A stretch of DNA of 64,000 nucleotides from XYD12-FULL-36-8 sp964391015 (GCA_964391015.1 CAYMKU010000011.1:1-64000); one strand, 5' to 3'. Counted from the stretch's first letter, positions 7,461-15,702 are shown. The notes: a model not told the origin generated them from the sequence alone. A program made the numbers and translations.

Positions 7461-8540
7461 ATGCCATTTTCAGACGATAGCCACAACCACCTTCCAGAAC
7501 TACGTCAGCGATGGAATAAACTCAAGCTTTCAGAGCTTGAGATAAAAGAAATGGTTATTAGTTCCATTAAGTCTGGTGAAGTGGAAGCTCTAAAGGATAA
7601 TCTGCAAAAACTCGGGCTGCAAAAGGTAGTTGATTTCACAGGAAACATAGACTTGCGAGGAATAGACTTAAGCGAGGTATCACTCGACAACGCTTGCCTA
7701 GACAACTTCAACCTCAACGGTGCCATTCTAGATCATTCAACTCTGTTAAGGACATCTTTCAGAAATACATTACTCGAGAAATCATCGCTTGTTAATTGTA
7801 AGCTGCAAGAGGCTGACTTCAGCGAAGCCCAACTCTCGTTTGCTGATTTCTCAAAATCAGATCTTTGGAATGCAAAATTGTACAACTCTCGGTTGTGGGG
7901 TACAAACTTCGATGAGTGTCATCTTTCGAATGCGAAGCTCACTCACACTTATATTCTTTTCGCACGAATCGATAAGGCACAGATAGACAACCGCACTGAG
8001 TTTGGTAGCAGATTCATATATGAAGAGGAAGGGGATTATGTTAAAGCAAGCGAGGCATACCTTAAAATCAAAAATGTTCTCCGAAGTCGAGGTTATTATA
8101 AAGAGTCCGCCTTATACTATTACCGAGAGATGTATTGTGCAAAAAAATCAGCCCAAGGAAATCGAAAAGTATGGCTATCATTTTTTGATCTTTTATGTGG
8201 ATTTGGTGAGAAGCCACTACGAACTGTTTTTTTTGCAACAGCACTGATCATATTTTTTGCATTCCTTTACACGGTCACCGGATTTGTTTATCGTGGCATC
8301 CCTGTAAACTTTGGATTTGCTAATTCCAACACTGGAGCCTTAGTGAATAGCCAAATGAATCTATTAGATGGATTTCTTCATGCCTGCTACTTTAGTGCTG
8401 TAACCTTCTCAACCCTTGGCTATGGTGATTGTTATGCACTTGGTTATGGGGAAGCTTTGTCGGCAATTGAATCTATTCTAGGCATATTCTTCACTTCGCT
8501 CTCTATTGTTGTCTTCACTAGAAAGATGATAAGAGACTAG
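7461..8540 (+). CDS. Pentapeptide-repeat protein fused to a two-helix potassium channel
   Basis: The protein has 359 residues. A solenoid of A(D/N)LXX-type pentapeptides spans about 60-175 (LRGIDLSEVSLDNACLDNFN is a good stretch). A helical linker with Tyr/Lys-rich repeats (about 185-225) follows, then a first helix at about 256-275, a pore loop with the selectivity filter TLGYGD at 318-323, and a second helix at about 333-352. This is the Ion_trans_2 layout with a cytoplasmic pentapeptide domain, seen in bacterial channels. It should sit in the inner membrane as a tetramer and conduct K+. It lies between two glycosyltransferase genes with 9-bp gaps, an unexpected partnership in a cassette. 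Confidence 0.85.
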   Translation: MPFSDDSHNHLPELRQRWNKLKLSELEIKEMVISSIKSGEVEALKDNLQKLGLQKVVDFTGNIDLRGIDLSEVSLDNACLDNFNLNGAILDHSTLLRTSFRNTLLEKSSLVNCKLQEADFSEAQLSFADFSKSDLWNAKLYNSRLWGTNFDECHLSNAKLTHTYILFARIDKAQIDNRTEFGSRFIYEEEGDYVKASEAYLKIKNVLRSRGYYKESALYYYREMYCAKKSAQGNRKVWLSFFDLLCGFGEKPLRTVFFATALIIFFAFLYTVTGFVYRGIPVNFGFANSNTGALVNSQMNLLDGFLHACYFSAVTFSTLGYGDCYALGYGEALSAIESILGIFFTSLSIVVFTRKMIRD

Positions 8541-8549
8541 AACACCATA

Positions 8550-9446
8550 ATGTTCTATCAACGCAATAAATATTGTTTTGTCCTGAAATCAAGAAGAAGT
8601 AAACCATTCTTTTCATTCATTACCGTTGTTTACCGTGAGGACATTTTCAACAGATGCCTCTTAATGTCTGTACTTCCGCTGATTGAAGAGAACGGTGAAC
8701 TAATCGTAGTCGATAATCCCGGACGGAAGTACTCAGCATCAGAGGCTATTAATCACGCTTTACCACTTGTTAATGGACACTACACCGTATTTGTTCACTC
8801 CGATATTGTGTTACCATCTGATTTCCTCAATTGCATTCTGTCGGCTGTAGTCAATTTGAAAACTTCTCACATTGGGGTAATTGGAGTTGCTGGTATGGAT
8901 TGGTTCGGGACTCCAGTGGGAATGAGCTTTCAAAGCTATCAGGGATTTCGCAAAGACAAACTTTTTGGCTCTCCTTCCAAAAAACCAGTTCTTGCCCAGA
9001 TCCTTGACGAACAGGTTTTGATTATCCCATCATATCTACTGAAGAGTAAAGTCTTGGTCTTTGATCAAAACTATCGGGGATTTCACTTGTACGGTGCAGA
9101 TCTCTGTATTCAAGCAATACAACATAATCTTTATTGCTATGCGATCACATCTGAAGTGATTCATATTATGTATGAATCGGGTGCTCATGCAAAACATCTA
9201 ATTAACAAGGACGATTACTTTCACCATTTGTGCTATTTTAGGAATAAGTGGGCAAAGATAAATTATCCAATATTTTCTACAATTGGAATCATTCGGGGCA
9301 AGGAGACGCTCGGTGAGAGTAATCTTATTCATTTAATTCGCACCAATCCAATATATAAGCCACATGATCGCATTGTATTTAACTCCTTGGCAAAGCAGAC
9401 TGTGTACAGCACGATGCAGCGAGTTTTCGAGCAAAATGAACTATAA
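8550..9446 (+). CDS. Glycosyltransferase-like protein (GT-A fold)
   Basis: The protein has 298 residues. FFSFITVVYRED and LIVVDNPGRKYSASEAINHA give the first two Rossmann-like units of a family 2-type transferase, and FVHSDIVLPSDFLNCIL provides an HSDI element at the DxD position. The middle part (YGADLCIQAIQHNLYCYA) corresponds to the ED-type acceptor region in relatives but is divergent. It is the last gene of cassette 3, 9 bp after the channel gene. It is probably the partner of the glycosyltransferase at 6624, and the product is unknown. The attC-like outer box begins within 25 bp of the stop. Confidence 0.75.
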   Translation: MFYQRNKYCFVLKSRRSKPFFSFITVVYREDIFNRCLLMSVLPLIEENGELIVVDNPGRKYSASEAINHALPLVNGHYTVFVHSDIVLPSDFLNCILSAVVNLKTSHIGVIGVAGMDWFGTPVGMSFQSYQGFRKDKLFGSPSKKPVLAQILDEQVLIIPSYLLKSKVLVFDQNYRGFHLYGADLCIQAIQHNLYCYAITSEVIHIMYESGAHAKHLINKDDYFHHLCYFRNKWAKINYPIFSTIGIIRGKETLGESNLIHLIRTNPIYKPHDRIVFNSLAKQTVYSTMQRVFEQNEL

Positions 9447-9467
9447 AATAAATGGTTTGCGTGCCAA

Positions 9468-9601
9468 CAGCTAACAGCAGTAACAACGACACTCGATTTT
9501 ATTCATATGGATTATTGTACTCGTTCAATGTTTCCGCTCACAAATAATTTGTCTATTGATAGTTCGCTCCAACACTGCGTTGCTACTGCACACGTTATGT
9601 G
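9468..9601 (+). other. attC-like site 3 (end of cassette 3)
   Basis: R'' CAGCTAAC (9468-9475), A, L'' GCAGTAACAACG (9477-9488), an 89-nt loop, L' CGTTGCTACTGC (9578-9589, one mismatched pair), ACAC and R' GTTATGTG (9594-9601). Complementarity to the cassette's own start is the longest in the array: 9451-9475 matches the complement of 6579-6603 at 22 of 25 positions, with the three mismatches adjacent. Confidence 0.83.
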
Positions 9602-9639
9602 AAAATGGCGGCACTTCGCATTTAATTCAACTTAAACAA

Positions 9640-10776
9640 ATGAGAATTACAACAATCCTAAGCTTGGTTTTTCTCTGTTGCAGCATTCTTTTCCCGCAAA
9701 AGTTACACGTTCACCTTTATTTAGCCCCAGCAATAGATACTTCCAATACTGACATCGCTCATGTGATTCAACTCTGGAGTAATTACCTCAACTCAAATCC
9801 TGACAGTCTGTACGACAATCCCCACTGGCTCACCTATGAAAAACTGAAGTACAAGAAGTATGATTTTCTAAATAGCGTTTATTTCAGTCCCAGCTTGTAC
9901 TATCTTACAGCTAATTACAAACCAACGGTGATGAGTGTTTTGAAAGCTGATAGCGGATTAATTATCCGTACTTTATTTGCTTCACAAGCTGATTCTGGTT
10001 TTTCTCGACCGTTTTGTATCACCCGGATTATGGCAAAGAAACAAGGAGACGAATTTCGACTCTGCAACATCCTCCCTGTCAACACCAAATCCTGGCAAAG
10101 AGAAACTGTTGGAAGCATTACATTCATATTTCCCCCAAATCATCAGTTCAATAGCCAACTGGCGCAGCGCATGAATTCATTCGTGGATTCGCTTACTGCT
10201 ATTTGGAACATCAAATCATTTCCCACTGAATTTTATATTGCTAATGATCTGAGCGAAATAATGCAAATACGAGGATTCGACTTTTACGTGGGCGAGAGCT
10301 ACAATCGAGGCACTGGAGGTTTAACAGATGTTGCCAATCGTATCGTCTTTGGAGGTGGCCAGGATGAATGGTATCCACACGAGTTCGTTCACGTTTATAT
10401 CAATCCACTGTTCCCGAATGCACACCATTATTTTCTGGAAGGTTATGCCGCTTTACTTGGCGGGTCAAAGGGTCACGATCTCCCTTGGCATATGAAAAGG
10501 ATGAGGTACTATCTTGAAGATCATCGGGATCTGGATTTGAACAATCTTTTGGCATTCTGGCATCTTGATTCCTACACCGATCCTCAATATGTTTTCGGTG
10601 GTTTGCTCTGCAAGCTGGCTTTAGAGAAAGGTGGCATGCCAGTTCTCAAGCAATTATTCTCCTTCGGCACTGAGGAAAAAGATTTTTATAACGCTGTTGA
10701 AACTATATTTGGGATAAAGCAGAAGCAACTCAACCAATTCATCAGAATAAAGTTGGCCGAACAAGCTGCAAGATAA
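9640..10776 (+). CDS. Exported HExxH metalloprotease-like protein
   Basis: The protein has 378 residues. The reading frame is open from 9556, but that stretch lies in the attC-like site. ATG 9640 begins a signal peptide (MRITTILSLVFLCCSILFPQ) and is 45 nt after the cassette boundary, like the other cassettes. The motif HEFVH is at H247-H251, and E267 in FLEGYAAL is the likely third zinc ligand, which is the gluzincin/MA-clan arrangement. It is probably periplasmic or secreted; the substrate is unknown. It is the only gene of cassette 4. Confidence 0.7.
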   Translation: MRITTILSLVFLCCSILFPQKLHVHLYLAPAIDTSNTDIAHVIQLWSNYLNSNPDSLYDNPHWLTYEKLKYKKYDFLNSVYFSPSLYYLTANYKPTVMSVLKADSGLIIRTLFASQADSGFSRPFCITRIMAKKQGDEFRLCNILPVNTKSWQRETVGSITFIFPPNHQFNSQLAQRMNSFVDSLTAIWNIKSFPTEFYIANDLSEIMQIRGFDFYVGESYNRGTGGLTDVANRIVFGGGQDEWYPHEFVHVYINPLFPNAHHYFLEGYAALLGGSKGHDLPWHMKRMRYYLEDHRDLDLNNLLAFWHLDSYTDPQYVFGGLLCKLALEKGGMPVLKQLFSFGTEEKDFYNAVETIFGIKQKQLNQFIRIKLAEQAAR

Positions 10777-10802
10777 ATTTTTAGAAACGCGTACCCTTAC
10801 TT

Positions 10803-10823
10803 CACATAACAGCAGCTATTCGG
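10803..10823 (+). other. Truncated attC-like site 4 (right end of array)
   Basis: R'' CACATAAC (10803-10810), the spacer A and a GCAGC start of L'' are present. The outer box complements this cassette's own 5' end (GTTATGTG at 9594; 10 of 10 positions with the flank). I can see no matching L' or R' between 10824 and 12150. The array therefore ends in a half site, which would trap cassette 4. Confidence 0.65.
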
Positions 10824-11003
10824 TAAGCAAATGAAACTCCCCCTCTCTATTGTTGCCATCCTTCCAGTTTACCTCAATTTGTTCATACATCACACTTAAG
10901 TTTCATCTCACAAATTTAGTTTGACTTTATTACTCTAAAGAGATACGTTTTTATCAAGTAACTATTTTGATTATCGCTATTATTTTCAAGAAAGGAATAA
11001 AAC

Positions 11004-11378
11004 ATGAATACCCCAGTTGCAGTTGCTAATTTTGAATCGAGGTCTCACACTTCACCCGATGAAGTCCGTACACCGGATAAGACTCGTGTCGAAATTGTTC
11101 GATTCAAAGATTTTACTTTTGGCCGCTTCACTTTTCAACCAGGATGGCGCTGGTCCAATTGTATTAAACCGGTCGTCAAGACTGATGAGTGCCAATTATC
11201 TCATGTGGGATACGCTGTTTCAGGACGTTTGACTGTCCGTCTTAAAGATGGAACACTTAAAAGCATTGTTGGAGGAGAATCATACACAATACCACCAGGG
11301 CATGATGCTTGGGTCGAAGGAAATGAAACTTTCGTAGGAATTGAAGTGATGAGCGCTGAGCAGTACGCCAAACAATAG
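11004..11378 (+). CDS. Small cupin-domain protein
   Basis: The protein has 124 residues in a single double-stranded beta-helix. The segment from FGRFTFQPGWRWSNCIKPVV to LSHVGYAVSGRLTVRLKDG to SYTIPPGHDAWVEGN matches the two cupin half-motifs. Metal ligands are incomplete (H in SHVGY and H in PPGHDAW), so it may bind a ligand or act as an isomerase/regulator rather than a dioxygenase. The start has a good AAGGAA site. It stands alone, to the right of the broken cassette site, with no partner gene that tells its role. Confidence 0.8.
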   Translation: MNTPVAVANFESRSHTSPDEVRTPDKTRVEIVRFKDFTFGRFTFQPGWRWSNCIKPVVKTDECQLSHVGYAVSGRLTVRLKDGTLKSIVGGESYTIPPGHDAWVEGNETFVGIEVMSAEQYAKQ

Positions 11379-11462
11379 TTGTAAAATGGAAGCTAACAAC
11401 TACATAAAAAATTTTCAAAGTGTAATGCGCAATTCTCCATAACAGAAGGATTTCAACTGCTC

Positions 11463-11843
11463 ATGAACGAGTACATATTCTTTATCCGTAAGCAGAGTAA
11501 TAGCGCTGAAACACTAACACACGGCCAGCATCAAGAATTTTTGAAAGCTTGTGAAAGTTACATAGGTAAGCTGAAGAAGGAGGGAAAACTCATGTCAGCA
11601 CAGCCGATAGAATGGATGGGTAAAATTATTTCTAAAGCTGACAAAGAATGGATGGATGTGGCTTTCAATGAATCAAAAGAAATTATTGGCGGTTATTATC
11701 ACATTTATGCGAATGATTTGGAAGAAGCAATTTCCATCGCAAAAGCAAATCCAGAATTTACCTACAATCCAAACACACGAATTGAAGTGCGCCCTATCAA
11801 AATGAAAGAAGAAAGTACTGGCTTTGTTTATCCTAATGCATGA
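11463..11843 (+). CDS. YCII-related (DGPF-type) small protein
   Basis: The protein has 126 residues. The ferredoxin-like layout (EYIFFIRKQ, a helix QHQEFLKACESYIGKL, GKLMSAQPI, GGYYHIYANDLEEAISIAKANPEF, IEVRPI) is that of YCII/PhnB-neighbour DGPF proteins, in which a His-Asp pair has been proposed. Members are found beside sigma factors or as stand-alone enzymes of unknown chemistry. It follows the cupin gene at 84 bp. A strong start signal (AGAAGGA) precedes the ATG. Confidence 0.7.
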   Translation: MNEYIFFIRKQSNSAETLTHGQHQEFLKACESYIGKLKKEGKLMSAQPIEWMGKIISKADKEWMDVAFNESKEIIGGYYHIYANDLEEAISIAKANPEFTYNPNTRIEVRPIKMKEESTGFVYPNA

Positions 11844-11939
11844 TAAAAAGACATTACAACGATTAAAGCTTCAACCAAAAATAAAGAAGCAAAAATAGCT
11901 TTTGAAATGCTTCTTCCCTTGCAATTTTTTTTATAACTC

Positions 11940-12016
11940 TTGACCTCCTCAAATAAATTACATAAGTTTTGAATGAGGAGATAATGGGGATTTAAATACT
12001 ATAACCACCAACCGAT
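11940..12016 (+). repeat. Right copy of the island-flanking imperfect repeat
   Basis: CTCCTC (11945-11950), an AT-rich loop, GAGGAG (11975-11980), then GGGG and ACCAACCGA repeat the order seen at 275-353. It sits in the 301-bp gap between the YCII-like and nuclease-like genes (11844-12144). The rest of that gap is AT-rich and shows no gene. Confidence 0.45.
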
Positions 12017-12144
12017 TAAATGATTATAACGGGCAAAATAATTACGCGTCCCCACCTAACCTGTCAACTGAGAGGCATGTTGGATGATATAAACATATAT
12101 GCAAACTTACAATAGTTGCTGTAAAATGAATCGAGAAATTCTCC

Positions 12145-13104
12145 ATGTACGGTTTTAATTCCTTAAAACCCAAAATTTTTATTTCGGGAGATGAAGTTGA
12201 GTGTCCTGTCAAAGATTGCACCTTCAAAGTGAAACGCCAAAGAAATGTTTTTAAGAACGATCCATTATTTAAGTGCTCAATCCATTCAATTTATATTTCT
12301 CCATCAACCTTTGAGTATGAGACTGAATACGGAAATTTGCTTTGGGGCGATTATTCCGATAGGGAACTATTTGAACAAATAAAAACTGTCAAACGAGAAA
12401 GTAGGATTGCCCGCGAAAATAGCGAGGATGCAGTTACGTTTAATGTGTTTCGATATTTACAAAGAAACGATTTGTTAGATTCATTTCTAAGTGATTTTTG
12501 CAAAGAGAAAGTTTCTAATTCAGAACTGATTCTTTGGAGTTATTCGGAAACAGAAAAAGGAATTTATTCCTTGCTAAATGCAGCCAGAACTGAATTCGGC
12601 GAAGCTACAAATCGTGGTTCAGAACCAGATATTATTATTCAAACCGATAAAGCACTGTTCTTTATCGAAGCAAAAGTATTGGCTTTCAATGAAACAATGC
12701 CTAGTAATCTCGTAAACACAAAGAAATATTTAACTGGGGGCAACAATTGGTTTAATAAAGTCTTCAGAAATGAATACAACACAATTGCTATTGAGCAAGA
12801 AAAATATGAACTACTTAGGTTTTGGTTACTGGGAACTTGGATGGCAAAGAAAATCGGTTTAAAGTTTTCACTTATAAGCTTGGTTTTAGGAAGTCGTGAG
12901 TTAGATATTGAAGAAACCTTTGATAAGATGATCATTGAAAACCAAGATAATCAATTTGATAGAATTACTTGGGAGGACATTTATCAATTCATTGTAAAAA
13001 ACAAAATCGATTCAAAAGATTTTTTAATAATCACTGATTACTACAAGAACAAATGCCTTGGTTACAATAGTAATCAATCTTTAATCAAAACTTTTTCAAT
13101 TTGA
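12145..13104 (+). CDS. PD-(D/E)XK nuclease-like protein with N-terminal zinc ribbon
   Basis: The protein has 319 residues. A treble-clef-like cluster C20, C25, C44 and H47 opens the protein. The nuclease core follows: a helix with E94 (RENSEDAVTFNVF), D162 in EPDIII, then E175-A-K177 in LFFIEAKV, the classic D-x12-E-x-K arrangement. This suggests a Mg-dependent DNA endonuclease, for example restriction or defence related, but no methylase or helicase is beside it. The start lacks a clear ribosome-binding site. It is the first gene of a tight cluster with the membrane proteins at 13115 and 13797. Confidence 0.62.
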   Translation: MYGFNSLKPKIFISGDEVECPVKDCTFKVKRQRNVFKNDPLFKCSIHSIYISPSTFEYETEYGNLLWGDYSDRELFEQIKTVKRESRIARENSEDAVTFNVFRYLQRNDLLDSFLSDFCKEKVSNSELILWSYSETEKGIYSLLNAARTEFGEATNRGSEPDIIIQTDKALFFIEAKVLAFNETMPSNLVNTKKYLTGGNNWFNKVFRNEYNTIAIEQEKYELLRFWLLGTWMAKKIGLKFSLISLVLGSRELDIEETFDKMIIENQDNQFDRITWEDIYQFIVKNKIDSKDFLIITDYYKNKCLGYNSNQSLIKTFSI

Positions 13105-13114
13105 TTGAGCTACT

Positions 13115-13813
13115 ATGAACAAAAACAATATTCTCAAAGACGAAAAGTTTTGGACAATTCTTCTTGGTTGTATTGGGTGTATTGCTCTAATTTGGAATCT
13201 CATTAATAATCCAAGCGACTGGCCAAATATTCTTGTCAACTTTGCTCAAATAGGTGTAGCCGTAATTGTTTTTATAGTTGCAATTTCTACACGTGAAAGA
13301 GCAACAAGTTTTGTTCAGCTTTCAAAAGAAGCACTAGAAAAGCTATCAAAGAAATACAATGATTTTATTCTACCTCCGAGATATAATCGTGATAATTACG
13401 ATCCCGAAAAAGGTGCTGGACTTCAGTATTTATTTATTACAAATGCTGATAAGAATTCTACTCGCCGAGTTAAGTTTATTCCAATAGATCCGATTTCGCA
13501 AGGTATTGTTACAATCTACATCCAAAAAGGAACCTTGGTTTATGGATTAAATTACAAATCTGAAGAAGCTACTCCAGAAGAAATAAAACGAATCCAACAA
13601 ATCGTTTATGAAGCGGTTAATAATTCTATTAAAAATAAATATGAGGGATTATATGAACTCATTGCGACTTCACGAGACGATACGGCAATAATTATCGATT
13701 TCTATGAAGAGAAAATGAAGAAACGAAAATTTGTACAGGCAGTTAATGATGTTTCTGAAATAGCCATTGATACATTACATAAATTGAGAAAAAATCTTGG
13801 AACCATACGTTAA
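13115..13813 (+). CDS. Two-helix membrane protein with a soluble C-terminal domain
   Basis: The protein has 232 residues. Helices at about 12-29 and 40-60 are followed by about 170 residues of soluble, charged sequence (a coiled segment QLSKEALEKLSKKY, then an alpha/beta stretch with FITNADKN and RRVKFIPIDP). I do not recognise the family. The ATG is 10 bp after the nuclease-like gene, so they are likely co-transcribed. The 3' end overlaps the next gene by 17 bp. Confidence 0.6.
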   Translation: MNKNNILKDEKFWTILLGCIGCIALIWNLINNPSDWPNILVNFAQIGVAVIVFIVAISTRERATSFVQLSKEALEKLSKKYNDFILPPRYNRDNYDPEKGAGLQYLFITNADKNSTRRVKFIPIDPISQGIVTIYIQKGTLVYGLNYKSEEATPEEIKRIQQIVYEAVNNSIKNKYEGLYELIATSRDDTAIIIDFYEEKMKKRKFVQAVNDVSEIAIDTLHKLRKNLGTIR

Positions 13814-14273
13814 AATTCTTATTGTTTTGTTAATTGCTAATATTATAGTAACCACCATTTTAGGCGGAACTAAAAAATTCGTTTTCTATTTCGATTTCAA
13901 AGATCTTTTTATTTCTTTCTTGGCTTGGATAATTTTATTTATTGGTTTTATGCTTTCCGCATATCTTGATTTTAAAGAAATAATCCCGATTGCTGTAGTT
14001 ATTTCTATAATTATTAGTCTGTATTCATTATTTCTTGCGATAAAATATAATCGTATGAACATATTTGTTGGTATTCCAATCGGCATATCAAAAATCATTT
14101 TAGGCGGTTTGTTTGTTCTAAAACTGGTTGACTTGATTAGCCCAAGTGGCAAGACGATTGGTAAAAGACGTGAAAATAGAATTACATCTGGAATTATTCT
14201 TTTTCTACTATCAATCGTTTTCAAGTTTCTGATTAATGGTGAAGAAGTTTATAAAAGAAAAGGTTGGAGCTAA
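13797..14273 (+). CDS. Small integral membrane protein
   Basis: The protein has 158 residues with about five hydrophobic stretches (5-21, 33-52, 62-83, 91-110 and 129-146). The first is IVLLIANIIVTTILGG. No family is recognised. The overlap with the preceding gene and the similar low GC suggest they form one unit. The start of the frame is less sure because of the overlap; no clear alternative ATG is nearby. Confidence 0.5.
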   Translation: MEPYVKILIVLLIANIIVTTILGGTKKFVFYFDFKDLFISFLAWIILFIGFMLSAYLDFKEIIPIAVVISIIISLYSLFLAIKYNRMNIFVGIPIGISKIILGGLFVLKLVDLISPSGKTIGKRRENRITSGIILFLLSIVFKFLINGEEVYKRKGWS

Positions 14274-14364
14274 CAAATTAAAAGTGTAATTATTAATAGA
14301 AGCATTTCGAAAACCAATTTATTGTCATTGATTAAATTATTGCTTATTAAGCATTCTACTAATT

Positions 14365-15177
14365 ATGAAAAATTCAATTCATTTACCAAAAGATGTAAAG
14401 ATTGCTATTGAGGACCTAAAAAATAGAACAGGCATTAACATTGAAAAATACAAAACTCCACAATTAGCTGCGTCTATATCCAACATTGTCACTTTTCCTG
14501 CAAAAAGCTTTCTCAAAATATTTCTTTTCCCTTTATTATTCTCAGCGATTATTTTTTTTATTTCAATAGTGTTAATTTTCTTAAGCAAGGGAATCTTAAC
14601 TATTATCATTTTTTTTGTTGTTGGAATTTTATTAGCAATTGTAAATGGATTTATACTTGGCTTACAAAATTTATTTAAATCGTTTTATAATGATACATCT
14701 TCTATTTTATTTCTATCCTTGGAACAAACCAAAATGTTTCTCACTGATTTAAAGAAAAATGTAATTGCCCCAGTAGAATTACCAAGGCTCTCTGATTTAA
14801 TTAAAATTTTCCTCTATGCTGTTGTTCTCCCTTGTTTATTTGAAATCGTACAAAATCGCGTTAAAATAATTAACAAGTTATTAATAAAATTTATTAACCG
14901 TACTTTTAATATAATAATACCTCAAATTTTGAGTTTTATAGAAAAACAAGAACAAGCATTTACTTTAAAATCGGTATCTCCAAAAGTTGCTTCCCAAAAC
15001 TTGATACAAAATACTGATTCTATATTAAAGAGATCTATAATGGTTATTGATAAAACAAATGAATTACTTAATTCAAAGCTATCACATTATAGATCAATGG
15101 TGCTTAATCCTATTAAAAATTTTTTAATTGTGTCATCGTCATTAAGCTTAATTATCTTACTACTAATTTTATTTTAA
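14365..15177 (+). CDS. Hydrophobic membrane protein of unknown function
   Basis: The protein has 270 residues. Hydrophobic helices occur at about 48-75, 76-100, 145-165, 180-195 and 250-270, with an amphipathic region between and a final C-terminal anchor (SSLSLIILLLILF). It is very AT-rich, like the genes before it. Unknown family. It follows the cluster at 91 bp, with no terminator visible between them. Confidence 0.5.
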   Translation: MKNSIHLPKDVKIAIEDLKNRTGINIEKYKTPQLAASISNIVTFPAKSFLKIFLFPLLFSAIIFFISIVLIFLSKGILTIIIFFVVGILLAIVNGFILGLQNLFKSFYNDTSSILFLSLEQTKMFLTDLKKNVIAPVELPRLSDLIKIFLYAVVLPCLFEIVQNRVKIINKLLIKFINRTFNIIIPQILSFIEKQEQAFTLKSVSPKVASQNLIQNTDSILKRSIMVIDKTNELLNSKLSHYRSMVLNPIKNFLIVSSSLSLIILLLILF

Positions 15178-15228
15178 TCAGAACTATACGGTACAATAAT
15201 ATCTTTTTAGAAGGAAGGGTGATAAGTA

Positions 15229-15702
15229 TTGAAGCGTAACTGGATTATTGGATTTTTTGTTTTAATATTAGTGACATCTTGTACTGATAATGGTCAGACA
15301 AATGAAAAAATTACCAAAAGCGTTGAGAATAATAAAATTAATAATTTAAGTAATTATTTGGGGGAATGGCTTTATGTTTCAGGAGATGGAAAGACACTTA
15401 AAAACGGTTCTGGTTTGATAATTTCAAAAATAGGGGCAGATTATATTATAGGTTCTTGCACATCAGTTCAATCACCACCAGCATGCAGAGTTGCAACTAT
15501 TTATATTAATGGAAAACTGAATAAAGATAAATATGAGTTTACTTATGCTAGTGATGGTTTTACTAAGAATGGTAGTGGTTATGGATATATCAAATTAATG
15601 AAAAATTATATCATAGTTAAACTTAATACAAAAGTTAGTGATGACAATATGACTGGATGGAATATTGGCAGTGGTATATTTAAGTATGTACGAAACAAAT
15701 AA
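15229..15702 (+). CDS. Small lipoprotein, start codon TTG
   Basis: The protein has 157 residues. TTG 15229 is favoured because AAGGAAGGG ends about 10 nt upstream and the first residues form a lipoprotein signal (MKRNWIIGFFVLILVTSC, lipobox Cys18). The mature part is a compact beta-rich domain (LGEWLYVSGDGKTLKNGSG). The domain resembles small lipocalin-like or META-type proteins only in general character. It closes the accessory run before the chromosomal genes. Confidence 0.6.
   Translation: MKRNWIIGFFVLILVTSCTDNGQTNEKITKSVENNKINNLSNYLGEWLYVSGDGKTLKNGSGLIISKIGADYIIGSCTSVQSPPACRVATIYINGKLNKDKYEFTYASDGFTKNGSGYGYIKLMKNYIIVKLNTKVSDDNMTGWNIGSGIFKYVRNK

Larger units (their letters stand above)
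411..10823 (+). mobile_element. Integron-like element: tyrosine recombinase plus four-cassette array
   Basis: One recombinase gene is followed directly by a palindromic site and by cassettes that all read on the plus strand. The junctions are attC-like palindromes at 4807-4945, 6435-6587 and 9468-9601, with a truncated fourth at 10803-10823. Recombination points by analogy (G|TTA) fall at 1376/1377, 4937/4938, 6579/6580 and 9594/9595. The first ATG of each cassette is 44-52 nt after its boundary. Each cassette's first bases are the reverse complement of its own terminal R'' box: GTTAAGCGC with GCGCTTAAC, GTTAGCTGC with GCAGCTAAC, GTTAGCTG with CAGCTAAC, and GTTATGTG with CACATAAC. No transposase is present. 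Activity is inferred and not shown. Confidence 0.8.

Noticed and set aside
9556..9639. Upstream in-frame start of the cassette 4 gene
   Set aside because: The 28 extra codons run through the attC-like site and would remove the signal peptide from the N-terminus. ATG 9640 fits the 44-52 nt spacing seen in the other cassettes.
12145..13104. Type II restriction enzyme call
   Set aside because: No methyltransferase is adjacent; only the nuclease core motif can be supported.
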